DNA of 64,000 bases from Bryobacteraceae bacterium (GTDB lineage: Bacteria > Acidobacteriota > Terriglobia > Bryobacterales > Bryobacteraceae): NCBI GenBank assembly GCA_019752335.1, contig JAIEMJ010000003.1, positions 62,001-126,000 on the forward strand, read 5' to 3'. Under the pieces are notes generated by a model, which saw nothing but the letters and a program-made list of their open reading frames with translations, did not search any database and was not told the DNA's origin. Position numbers and translations under genes: made by a program. This document shows, in pieces, positions 9,818 through 17,729 of this stretch; position 1 is the first letter of the stretch; every line of letters starts with the position of its first letter.

Positions 9818-9955
9818 TGCTGGTACCTCCGTGTGACTGTTTGCTGTGAAATGTGTCGACCTGTTTCGAGAAGCTCCAGCTCTGCTATTGCTTCGACTTC
9901 ACGGCTTTCGCTTTTCATAGGACCTACTCGTTTCCTCATGATTGATTTCGGTATT
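9818..9955 (-). other. Short remnant upstream of PRTRC F
   Basis: This segment, between the F start and the ISL3 insertion, carries an open minus-strand frame (MKSESREVEAIAELELLETG onward, ATG near 9919) that runs past the F start in another frame. It could be the end of a gene truncated by the IS21 insertion or simply leader sequence. It contains the ribosome binding site of F. Confidence 0.3.
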
Positions 9956-9963
9956 CTAATCTG

Positions 9964-11706
9964 GGCTCTTCCGCGATTTTGGTGCAGCTCATGGAGCGCG
10001 TTGGGGTGCTCCGATGAATGGTGCGTAGGGTAAGACCCGTGCTCGCAGGAGCATGAAGCCGGCTCGGCCATACATCTGACGCTTCAACATCTTGAGCCGA
10101 TTGATTTGCCCTTCCACTTGTCCGCTGCTCCATGAAGTGTCGGCTGCCGCCCTAACGGCAGCCAAGTCCTTGGTGAGACCCCATGCAAATCGAACAAGTG
10201 GCCGGATCTCGCATCGTTTGGTCCGATCAATCCACTGAAGCAGTCTCCGCGACTCACCGCTGAAGAGTACCTCTCGAAATTCTGAACTGACGGCCCGGAT
10301 TCGGACCGAATCCGGGCATTCGACAGCAAGGCGGTCGAGCAGCGCCTGTTGCGAACTCGTGAGTTGGTCCGCCGGTTTGGTGACCAGGATCGCGGCGTGC
10401 TTCGGCGCGATTCTTAGGGCGGCATCTGGACCTGAGGGCCGCCCGGACCGCCGCCAGCCGGAAACAAACTGAGCCACCATCGAGCGGCCTCCACGATAGC
10501 CAAGCTTTCGAATTTCATGAAAGAGCCGGGTGGCGTTGTGACAGCCCTCCAGCCATCGACTGCGCAGATGATCCATAAACTGTTGCACCTGGCGAGGACG
10601 GCGGGTGTGCTGCTTGCGTTCGGGGAACTGCGGAGCACGAAGATACTTGCGAACCGTTTTCCGTTCCAGCCCGAGAGCCCGGCTGATGGCTTTTCCTGAG
10701 TAGCCCTGTTGATAGAGTTCCTTCACCTTTTCATAAAGCGCGATCCGGCGTTCGCGCCGTTGCAGTTTCAATAACTGCTGGGCGGTTGGTTTGCTCGTTG
10801 TTGGTACGTTCTCTGGTGCATCCTGATGTCCACTATTCGATGGCGGGGCGGGTAGGAGAAGTTGGCGGTTCCGTTCCTCGAACGCTCGCTCCACCGCAGC
10901 GGAAAGATTGAGAAGCAAATGAAAGCGGTCGGCCACTTGGCGGGCGTGCGGAACAGCCAGCGATGCGGCCTCGGCGTAAATCCCGCACCGGTCACGCGCA
11001 ATCAGGGTGACGGTAGGATGAACTTCCAGCCAGCTGCGAAAAGCATCGACATTCCGGTCGGCGAGCAAATCAGCAACTCGATGCCGGTCTAAATCCACCA
11101 GAATGGTCCCGTAGTCTTGCCCTTTTCGCCACGCCCAATCATCGACTCCTAAGTGTCGAATTTGGTCCGGTGACGGCGATTGAGCGGAGGGAGCTTTGAT
11201 GCGGCGAAGGACGGTATCATCGCTGACGCAAACGGCAAGTCTCTCTAAGACGCGCTGACCAGGGAGCCCGCCGATCGCGTAACCAATCAGCCGGATGATC
11301 TCGCCAAGACGCAGGGTTTGTCGGGAGTACGATCGCGCTACGCGAGGCAATCTCTCGGTGAAAATCTTTCGCGGACAGTGACGATACCGACAACGGAAGC
11401 GGCCGACGCGAAGCTGGATTTCTACCGTCCGGCCTTGCCATGGCAGATCCTGAAGCCGACGAATGTACGAGCTGTGACGAGACTTGGAGATGCGTCCACA
11501 AGTTGGGCAAGCGGGTGCTTGACGCGTGCTGACGTACAGAATGAACCTGCCATCCGTGCGAACAATATCGTTCAGCTTGAGAGACCGTGAGTCAGGAAGA
11601 ACGGCTTGCGAGTGGCTCGGGGGAGAGGCCATCGCCCTTTGATCCTAAAACATTTTAGATACATAATGTTTCAGCCAATGGCCTGCACCAAAATCGCGGA
11701 AGAGCC
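9964..11706 (-). mobile_element. ISL3-family insertion sequence, copy 1 (1743 bp)
   Basis: The ends are a perfect 24-bp inverted repeat starting GGCTCTTCCGCGATTTTG (9964-9987 and 11683-11706). They are flanked by an exact 8-bp direct repeat CTAATCTG at 9956-9963 and 11707-11714. An 8-bp duplication is characteristic of ISL3. The element carries a single transposase on the minus strand. The right-hand duplication includes the first two bases (TG) of the IS21 element that begins at 11713, so this insertion took place at the very edge of the IS21. Confidence 0.95.
9989..11632 (-). CDS. ISL3-family transposase (copy 1)
   Basis: The 547-residue protein is full length for ISL3. The N terminus has a zinc finger (CPTCGR ... 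CRYRHCPRKIF, about residues 42-90). The catalytic RNase-H-like domain contains LGVDDWAWRKGQDYGTIL with the first Asp, DRCGIYAEA with the second acidic region, and QVEGQINRLKMLKRQMYGRA near the end with the catalytic Glu. A central helix-turn-helix (GYSGKAISRALGLERKTVRK) fits DNA binding. The frame is intact and both ends are perfect, so the element may be active. Confidence 0.95.
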   Translation of the reverse strand: MASPPSHSQAVLPDSRSLKLNDIVRTDGRFILYVSTRQAPACPTCGRISKSRHSSYIRRLQDLPWQGRTVEIQLRVGRFRCRYRHCPRKIFTERLPRVARSYSRQTLRLGEIIRLIGYAIGGLPGQRVLERLAVCVSDDTVLRRIKAPSAQSPSPDQIRHLGVDDWAWRKGQDYGTILVDLDRHRVADLLADRNVDAFRSWLEVHPTVTLIARDRCGIYAEAASLAVPHARQVADRFHLLLNLSAAVERAFEERNRQLLLPAPPSNSGHQDAPENVPTTSKPTAQQLLKLQRRERRIALYEKVKELYQQGYSGKAISRALGLERKTVRKYLRAPQFPERKQHTRRPRQVQQFMDHLRSRWLEGCHNATRLFHEIRKLGYRGGRSMVAQFVSGWRRSGRPSGPDAALRIAPKHAAILVTKPADQLTSSQQALLDRLAVECPDSVRIRAVSSEFREVLFSGESRRLLQWIDRTKRCEIRPLVRFAWGLTKDLAAVRAAADTSWSSGQVEGQINRLKMLKRQMYGRAGFMLLRARVLPYAPFIGAPQRAP

Positions 11707-11798
11707 CTAATCTGGTCCAGTTCGGCAGTTTGTTTTGGCCCACCTGACAAACGAACGGGTACTCTGATTCGGGCGAAGCCCGATGCGGAGGGAACTCG

Positions 11799-13334
11799 TT
11801 GGACTGGAGAGCCAAGGTGGAGTTGTTCGAACAGATCCGTCGAGAGTACGAGTTCGGCGTAGGCACGATTGCCGGCGTGGCCCAGAAACTGGGCGTGCAC
11901 CGGCGGATGGTGCGGGAAGCAATCGGAAACGCGATGCCGAAACCGCGGAAGAAGACCGAACGGCCGCGCTGGAAGTTGAAAGCAGCGGTCGAGTTTGTGG
12001 ACGCGGTGCTGGAAGCTGACCGGAAGGCGCCACGCAAGCAGCGGCATACGGCCCATCGCATCTGGGAGCGGATTCAGCAGGAGTTGCCGGATTGCAAGAT
12101 CGGCGAACGAACGGTTCGGCAGTACGTGCACCATCGCAAGATCGCGTTGGGAATGCTGGTGCGCGAAACCTGCGTGCCGCAGAGCTATGCGTGGGGCGTG
12201 GAAGCGCAGGTGGATTGGTACGAAGCCTATGCCGATCTGGCCGGCGAACGGGTGAAGCTGCAGGTGTTCGCGATGCGCAGCATGGCTAGCGGCGCGGCAT
12301 TTCACTGCGCCTATTTGCATGCGACGCAACAGGCGTTTCTGGAAGCGCACGAGCTGGCGTTCGCGTACTTCGGCGGTGTTTTCCGAAAGCTGCGCTATGA
12401 CAACCTCACTTCGGCGGTGAAGAAGATCCTGCGTGGATATCGCCGAGAGGAGACGGCGCGCTTCGTGGCCTTCCGTTCGCACTGGCGATTCGAGGCGGAG
12501 TTTTGCACCCCGGCCGAGCCTCACGAGAAGGGCGGCATCGAAGGGGAGGCCGGATACTTTCGTCGTAACCACTGGGTGCCGGTGCCGGAAGCAATCGATG
12601 TCGCCGAACGAAACCAGCAGCTTCTGATCGCCTGTCGGCAGGATGAATCGCGTTTGATCGCTGGACGACCTCAGACCGTAGGCGCAGGACTGCTCATCGA
12701 GCGGGAACAGTTATTGCCGCTTGCCGAGGATGGTTTTGACCTGGCGCAGACGAGTTTCCCAACGGTAAACGGTTTAGGTTGCGCCAAGGTGCTGACGAAC
12801 ACTTACTCGGTCCCGTTGCCGGCGGGCACACAGGTGCAAGCCAAAGTGTATGCCAGCATCGTCGAGCTTTGGCACGACGGCCGGTGTGTGGCTCGTCACG
12901 AACGGTGTTACAGCCGCCAGCAGCAGATCCTCGATCTCGAACACTATCTCGACGTGCTGTATCGCAAGCCAGGCGCATTGGCTGGATCAAAACCGCTGGA
13001 ACAGCGACGGCAAGCAGGGCTATGGCCAGCCAGCTTTGATCGAATCTGGCAAGCGCTCATCGAACGTCATGGCAAGCAGCGCGGCACCAGGCAGATGATC
13101 GAACTACTCAAACTGTCCCCGAAGCACGGTGCCCTCAGGTTGCAAGAGGCCATCGAATCGGCGTTGACGGGAGGCTGTTCCGATGCAGCCGCGGTCCACC
13201 ATCTATTGAATGCGGGAGAGCTGCGGCATCCATCCTGTGAAGCCATCGATGTCGGCGCGCTGGAACGCTACGCCCGTCCTCTTCCCATGCTGCAGGAATA
13301 CGATCAACTGCTCACTGCCGGACGTGCGCGATGA
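11799..13334 (+). CDS. istA: IS21 transposase IstA
   Basis: This 511-residue protein has an N-terminal helix-turn-helix ([20 protein letters not shown], about residues 19-38). A DDE integrase core follows: [14 protein letters not shown] with the first Asp, then [14 protein letters not shown] with the second Asp, then [19 protein letters not shown] with the Glu region. The start is TTG at 11799, after GGAGGG at a good distance. Its TGA overlaps the ATG of istB (ATGA), the usual translational coupling in IS21. It is intact. Confidence 0.95.
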   Translation: MDWRAKVELFEQIRREYEFGVGTIAGVAQKLGVHRRMVREAIGNAMPKPRKKTERPRWKLKAAVEFVDAVLEADRKAPRKQRHTAHRIWERIQQELPDCKIGERTVRQYVHHRKIALGMLVRETCVPQSYAWGVEAQVDWYEAYADLAGERVKLQVFAMRSMASGAAFHCAYLHATQQAFLEAHELAFAYFGGVFRKLRYDNLTSAVKKILRGYRREETARFVAFRSHWRFEAEFCTPAEPHEKGGIEGEAGYFRRNHWVPVPEAIDVAERNQQLLIACRQDESRLIAGRPQTVGAGLLIEREQLLPLAEDGFDLAQTSFPTVNGLGCAKVLTNTYSVPLPAGTQVQAKVYASIVELWHDGRCVARHERCYSRQQQILDLEHYLDVLYRKPGALAGSKPLEQRRQAGLWPASFDRIWQALIERHGKQRGTRQMIELLKLSPKHGALRLQEAIESALTGGCSDAAAVHHLLNAGELRHPSCEAIDVGALERYARPLPMLQEYDQLLTAGRAR

Positions 13335-13966
13335 GTAACCAGATGGCGAGCAACCAGATGGCGCAGTTGCAGGAGGCCACCATCAAGGCGCAGTGCAAGA
13401 CTTTGCGAATGCCGATGATCGCTTCGCAGTTCGGCACCCTGGCTGAGCAGGCGATCCGGGAGAAGAAAAGTCACGTCGGGTATCTCGAAGCATTGCTGCT
13501 GGCGGAGATCGAAGAGCGGGAGCGCAACACCATCGAGCGGCGCATCCGGGAAGCCCATCTTCCACGAGTGAAAACACTGGACGAGTTCGACTACGCGCAA
13601 TCGCCGCATGTGACGGCGGCCAAGATGCGAGACCTGGCCGAAGGCGGCTACATCGAGCGGGCCGAACCGGTCCTGTTCATCGGCGAATGCGGCACCGGCA
13701 AAACGCATCTGCTCACGGGCCTGTGCGTGGCGGCGTGCCGGCAAAAGCGCCGGGTTCGTTTCACCACAGCGGCCGGGTTGGTCAACGAACTGGTCGAAGC
13801 GAAGCACAAGTTAGAACTTCGGCGCGTGATGGCTCGATGGAGTCGCTACGATCTGATCGCTATTGACGAAGTGGGATACGTGCCGTTGGCCGAGGTCGGC
13901 GCGGAGTTCCTGTTCCAGGTTGTCGCCGAGCGCGCCGAAAGGGCTGCGGTGGTGTTGACCACGAAG

Positions 13967-13992
13967 CTGTTATGCGGTGCACCGCATAACAG
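13967..13992. repeat. 26-bp perfect palindrome at the RIT left end
   Basis: The sequence is self-complementary around the centre TGCA (13978-13981), with arms reading CTGTTATGCGGTG. It contains the motif TTATGCGG in both orientations. It lies between the istB sequence and the inner inverted repeat, so it belongs to the element and not to the target. It is probably a recombinase binding site. Confidence 0.85.
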
Positions 13993-14019
13993 GTTTAATG
14001 CGGAGTCCATTTTTATGCG
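13992..14019 (+). repeat. RIT left inverted repeat
   Basis: This 28-bp repeat is matched by its reverse complement at 17325-17352 with one mismatch (C at 14007). It contains AATGCGGAGT and, further in, TTATGCGGAGT, so each end has repeated TGCGG half-sites. Confidence 0.9.
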
Positions 14020-14125
14020 GAGTCGCGACCGCAAAAGTGGTCAGGTCCCTTCTAGATCAAGCTGAAAGTACCCCCCAGCACGCGGCAACTATGCATAATC
14101 ATGACGTCCTAAAAAGGAGGACTTC

Positions 14126-15373
14126 ATGTTGGCAGAGTATTTCGAGTCGCCTTCACGTATCCAGGAAATCCGCGGCTGCGCCGCTGGCCACCTGCTTGAA
14201 GGATTTGCCCAAGCGTTATACGAGGTGGGCTATGCACAGCTCACAGCTCGCAGGCATCTGCGCTCAGCCGAGCATCTCGTTCATTGGACTGGCCGAAGAG
14301 GCGTACCAGTTACGGGTTTGGAAGAACGATTCATCGAGGAGTTTTCCCACCACCTGAATCGATGCCGATGCATCCGGTACGGCCGCAGTCATAGGCTGGA
14401 GCTGAAGAACGGCGTCCGTTTGTTTATTGAGTATCTCCGGCGTGTGGGCGTATTGACGACTCCGATCAAGGAGGAATCCATCCTGGAACCGGCCCTACTG
14501 GTCTCTTTCGGTCGCTGGATGCGGCAGCAACGCGGAACCTGCGATGCCACCCTGTACAACTACGGCCTTGATCTTCGTGATTTGTTGAAGAATGTCGGGG
14601 AAGATCCGGCCGCGTTTCATGCGCAGATGCTGCGGAACTTTGTGTTGGATAGAACTCAGCAATGCGGGTGGGCCGCGGCGAAAAGGTGCATCACCGCGGT
14701 TCGAGCGTTTCTGCGCTTCCTGATTGCTGGCGGCAGATGCGCCGCCGGGCTGGATGCGGCTATCCCCGCTCTCGCTCATTGGCGACTATCGACATTGCCG
14801 CGGTATTTGCAGTCCGAGGACGTTGAGCGAGTTATTGCATCGTGTGACGCCACCACGCCGATCGGTAAGAGGGACCGTGCGATTCTCCTCCTGCTCGCAC
14901 GCATGGGTCTTCGCGCGGGCGACATTTTTCGACTTCGCCTGGGCGACATCGACTGGAAGGAGGCCGGCATCCGCGTTGCAGGGAAGGGCCGTCGTCAGGC
15001 ATCGCTGCCACTGACTCAGGAGATTGGCGATGCGATCGTTGCCTATATCAAGGACGGCCGCCCACAGACCGACTCTGATGCCTTGTTCATCCGATCGCGC
15101 GCTCCTTTTTGGGCCCTCGCGAGCCACTGTGCCATCTCGATGGTCGTTATCCAAGCGATGCGCCGGGCAGGCGTCACTTGCCCGAGTCGGGGAGCAGCCC
15201 ATGTGCTCCGGCATTCCGTAGCAAGCTCTATGCTCCGGCAAGGCGCGTCGCTGCAGGAGATCGCTGGTGTTCTCCGGCACCGTTCGATTGCCACCACGGA
15301 GATCTACGCCAAGATAGATGTCGTTGCCCTGCGACAGATTGCGCAGCCATGGCCTGAGGTGAAACCATGCTGA
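14126..15373 (+). CDS. RIT tyrosine recombinase A
   Basis: This 415-residue recombinase is the first and longest of the trio. An N-terminal core-binding domain (about residues 100-200) precedes the catalytic domain. The catalytic residues are seen in MGLRAGDIFRLRLGDIDW (first Arg region), VLRHSVASSMLRQG (HxxR), LRHRSIATTEIYAKID (His and nucleophile Tyr). AAAAAGGAGGA lies just before the ATG. Its stop overlaps the start of the B gene by 7 bases. Confidence 0.92.
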   Translation: MLAEYFESPSRIQEIRGCAAGHLLEGFAQALYEVGYAQLTARRHLRSAEHLVHWTGRRGVPVTGLEERFIEEFSHHLNRCRCIRYGRSHRLELKNGVRLFIEYLRRVGVLTTPIKEESILEPALLVSFGRWMRQQRGTCDATLYNYGLDLRDLLKNVGEDPAAFHAQMLRNFVLDRTQQCGWAAAKRCITAVRAFLRFLIAGGRCAAGLDAAIPALAHWRLSTLPRYLQSEDVERVIASCDATTPIGKRDRAILLLLARMGLRAGDIFRLRLGDIDWKEAGIRVAGKGRRQASLPLTQEIGDAIVAYIKDGRPQTDSDALFIRSRAPFWALASHCAISMVVIQAMRRAGVTCPSRGAAHVLRHSVASSMLRQGASLQEIAGVLRHRSIATTEIYAKIDVVALRQIAQPWPEVKPC

Positions 15374-16278
15374 CCACGGACGTGCAGTCGTATCTCGCGG
15401 TGCGCCGTGCCATGGGATTCGCCCTCCATTCCGAAGGCAACTTATTGCAGAGTTTTGCGGCGTTCTCCGAAGGCGCAGGGAAAACCCATGTCTGCCCTGA
15501 AACAGCAATCGAATGGGCTGGATTGGCGCGATCCACTACGACACGAGCGCGGCGGCTCGGGCAAGTGATTCGATTTGCGCGGTACATCCGGGCAGAAGAT
15601 AACCGCCATGAAACGCCGCCGGCGGTCTTTGGCTGCGAAAAGGGGCCGCGCCCGACACCCTACATCTTTTCAAGCGATGACATCGGGCGTTTCATTCAAG
15701 CCGCGTCCGAGTTGGGGCGGCGCAATGCTTTTCGTGGCCGCACCTACTCCACGTTCTTTGCCCTTCTGGCGTGTACCGGTCTGCGGGTGTCGGAAGCGAT
15801 CCGGCTCTGTTTTGACGACATCACCTCGGACGGTTTGATTATTCGCTGTTCAAAGTTCCGCAAGAGCCGTCTTGTTCCTTTGCATGAAACTGCCCAAGCA
15901 GGCCTGGAACGTTATCTCCAGGCGAGGCGCTCGTTCGCGCCGCTCGATAAGCACGTGTTCGTTTCTTTGCGCAGGCGCCGGCTACTCGTTGGCGACGCCG
16001 AGACCGCTTTCCACCAATCGATCGAAAAGATCAGCCTGCCACGGGGGCCGGGAAACGCGCGTCCCACGATCCATTCCTTGCGTCATTCGTTCGCCGTAAG
16101 GGCACTCGAAACCTGCCCCGATGGTCGTGATCGAATTACAAAGCACATGGTGGCGCTGTCAACGTACCTGGGCCATAGCAAGGTCGCCGATACGTACTGG
16201 TATCTGGAGGCGACGCCATACTTGATGAGGAACATCGCGGATTCTTGCCAGAGCTTTTTCACTGGAGGTCGCCCTTGA
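15367..16278 (+). CDS. RIT tyrosine recombinase B
   Basis: The 303-residue protein has the integrase fold with CTGLRVSEAIRLCFDDI (Arg region), IHSLRHSFAVRALET (HxxR) and YLGHSKVADTYWYLE (His and Tyr). The ATG at 15367 overlaps the end of recombinase A. Such tight coupling suggests a fixed stoichiometry of the three proteins. RIT elements are known to keep this gene order. Confidence 0.92.
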   Translation: MLTTDVQSYLAVRRAMGFALHSEGNLLQSFAAFSEGAGKTHVCPETAIEWAGLARSTTTRARRLGQVIRFARYIRAEDNRHETPPAVFGCEKGPRPTPYIFSSDDIGRFIQAASELGRRNAFRGRTYSTFFALLACTGLRVSEAIRLCFDDITSDGLIIRCSKFRKSRLVPLHETAQAGLERYLQARRSFAPLDKHVFVSLRRRRLLVGDAETAFHQSIEKISLPRGPGNARPTIHSLRHSFAVRALETCPDGRDRITKHMVALSTYLGHSKVADTYWYLEATPYLMRNIADSCQSFFTGGRP

Positions 16279-17294
16279 TTCTGCTCGCCCCACACATTGC
16301 GGCTTTCCTTCAGCAGCGCTTACCCATAGAACGGCGCGCCAGCCCCAACACCTGCGATTCCTATGCGCACGCCTTCCGGCTTCTGTTTGAATACGCCAGC
16401 CATTGCACCAAACTTCCACCCTCGCAACTACAACTGGAGCAACTGGATGCCCCGCTGATCGTGAACTTCCTGAACCATCTGGAAACAACGCGCGGCAACG
16501 GCGCCGGCTCCAGAAACATCCGGCTCGCCGCCATCAAATCTTTCATGCACTATATGGAATATCGAGCGCCCTCGGCACTAGAGCAGATCCAACGCGTTCT
16601 GGCCATCCCCACGAAGAAAGCTGATACTCGGCTTGTCAGGCACCTCACTGCCCAGGAAATGCAATCGATTCTGGATGCCCCTGACCCAACTATCCGGGAC
16701 GGCATCCGTGACCGGGCAATGCTTCATCTTTGTTTCGCGGGTGGACTACGAGTCTCTGAGCTGGTGGGACTTCGACTGGAGGATATGGTGCTTCAACCGC
16801 AAGCCAGTGTTCTGGTCCACGGAAAAGGCCGAAAGGAGCGTTGTCTGCCGCTGTGGAAAGAAACGGCATCCGCCGTCCGTGCCTGGCTATCCGTGCGGGG
16901 TGCAGTGCAGGTTCCAGAACTATTCCTCAATGCCCGCAATGATGTCATGACTCGTGCCGGTTTCGAATACATCCTCCGCAAGCACGTCCATACCGCTGAA
17001 ACTCGCTGTCCTACACTCTCATCCAAACGAGTTTCTCCTCATGTGCTAAGACACACCTGTGCCTTGACCATTCTGCAGGCTACCAAGGATCTCCGGAAGG
17101 TGTCTCTCTGGCTCGGGCATTCCAGCATGCAAACGACAGAGATCTACACCCGCGCCGACCCGAGCGTAAAGCTCGAAGCTCTGGAATCGGTGATCGCGCC
17201 GAAGCTGCGCACCGGCCGCTTCAAGGCAACGGACAAGCTGATCGACCTGCTGAAGACTTCCGTTATTATGCGGATTGAAAAGACTGCGAAATGA
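16275..17294 (+). CDS. RIT tyrosine recombinase C
   Basis: The TTG at 16275 is preferred to an earlier TTG at 16245. It follows GGAGGT (16264-16269) at a good distance and overlaps the B stop as TTGA. The 339-residue product has GGLRVSELVGLRLEDMVL, VLRHTCALTILQATK and WLGHSSMQTTEIYTRAD, giving Arg, HxxR, His and Tyr. It is the last gene of the trio and ends about 30 bases before the right inverted repeat. Confidence 0.92.
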   Translation: MILLAPHIAAFLQQRLPIERRASPNTCDSYAHAFRLLFEYASHCTKLPPSQLQLEQLDAPLIVNFLNHLETTRGNGAGSRNIRLAAIKSFMHYMEYRAPSALEQIQRVLAIPTKKADTRLVRHLTAQEMQSILDAPDPTIRDGIRDRAMLHLCFAGGLRVSELVGLRLEDMVLQPQASVLVHGKGRKERCLPLWKETASAVRAWLSVRGAVQVPELFLNARNDVMTRAGFEYILRKHVHTAETRCPTLSSKRVSPHVLRHTCALTILQATKDLRKVSLWLGHSSMQTTEIYTRADPSVKLEALESVIAPKLRTGRFKATDKLIDLLKTSVIMRIEKTAK

Positions 17295-17324
17295 CAGCGA
17301 GCTGTGCCGAGGGCTTGCGGAGTT

Positions 17325-17352
17325 CGCATAAAAATGAACTCCGCATTAAACC
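17325..17352 (-). repeat. RIT right inverted repeat
   Basis: This is the reverse complement of 13992-14019 with one mismatch. The last two bases (CC) also belong to restored istB, so the exact junction is uncertain by about two bases. Confidence 0.88.
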
Positions 17353-17551
17353 TCCCGTTTTCCGAGTGGACGCAGGTCATCCCAAACGCTCGACTGTGCA
17401 AGGCCTTGTTGGATCGAATCACCGATCGCGCCCACATCCTGGAAACGGGGACGGAATCCTATCGATTCCGCCGGACTGCAGACAAGCAAAAGAAGGGAGC
17501 CAAACCGGACTAATCCCGGACAGCTGTGGAAATGACGGTCCGTGGAAAGCC

Positions 17552-17576
17552 TGGAAAACCAAACCCAGGTTTTCCA
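17552..17576 (+). terminator. Hairpin downstream of istB
   Basis: TGGAAAACC (17552-17560) pairs with GGTTTTCCA (17568-17576) across a 7-base loop. It lies 39 bases after the istB stop inside IS21. No T-run follows, so it is at best an imperfect terminator. Confidence 0.4.
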
Positions 17577-17729
17577 CCCTTCCCACCGCCCTTGGAAATC
17601 GCTCCGCGATTCCCACATTCCCACAGCTTCGACGACGATTCTGTACATAAGGAGAGGCTAAACCCGCCGCCCCTCAGAATCAATGACTTAGGGTGGGCCA
17701 AAATAAACTGCCGAAGTGGACCAATTTCA

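Larger units (their letters stand above)
13966..17350 (+). mobile_element. Recombinase-in-trio (RIT) element, 3385 bp
   Basis: Three overlapping tyrosine recombinase genes in one direction, bounded by inverted repeats, are the definition of a RIT element. The repeats at 13992-14019 and 17325-17352 match at 27 of 28 positions and begin GGTTTAATGCGGAGT. The left end also has a 26-bp perfect palindrome outside the repeat. The insertion point is known to within about two bases because istB is restored when the element is removed. Confidence 0.9.
13331..17513 (+). pseudogene. istB: istB, split by the RIT element
   Basis: IstB is the AAA+ helper ATPase of IS21. The first part (13331-13965) holds the P-loop GECGTGKTH and the Walker-B-like AIDEVGYV. 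The rest (17351-17513) encodes [20 protein letters not shown] to the stop. Joining the two parts gives 798 bases, or 265 codons plus stop, in frame and reading VVLTTNLPFSEW, a typical IstB sequence. The RIT insert therefore disrupts it. The left part now runs into RIT sequence and ends at 14065 with an altered C terminus, so IS21 transposition is probably disabled. Confidence 0.93.
11713..17723 (+). mobile_element. IS21-family element interrupted by a RIT element
   Basis: The terminal inverted repeats, 11713-11745 and 17691-17723, match at 30 of 33 positions and begin TGGTCCA / end TGGACCA. The element carries istA and istB. Without the 3385-bp RIT insert (13966-17350) it is 2626 bp, a normal IS21 length. 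The host flanks outside the termini, after removing the two ISL3 copies, are ...TTCTAATC and ATTTCAGT..., and they do not show the short duplication expected of a simple insertion. A later rearrangement or deletion at one side is therefore possible. Confidence 0.9.

Noticed and set aside
11713-17723. IS21 carrying three integrase genes as cargo
   Set aside because: The three genes lie inside istB, not beside it. Removing 13966-17350 restores istB exactly, so it is a nested insertion and not cargo.
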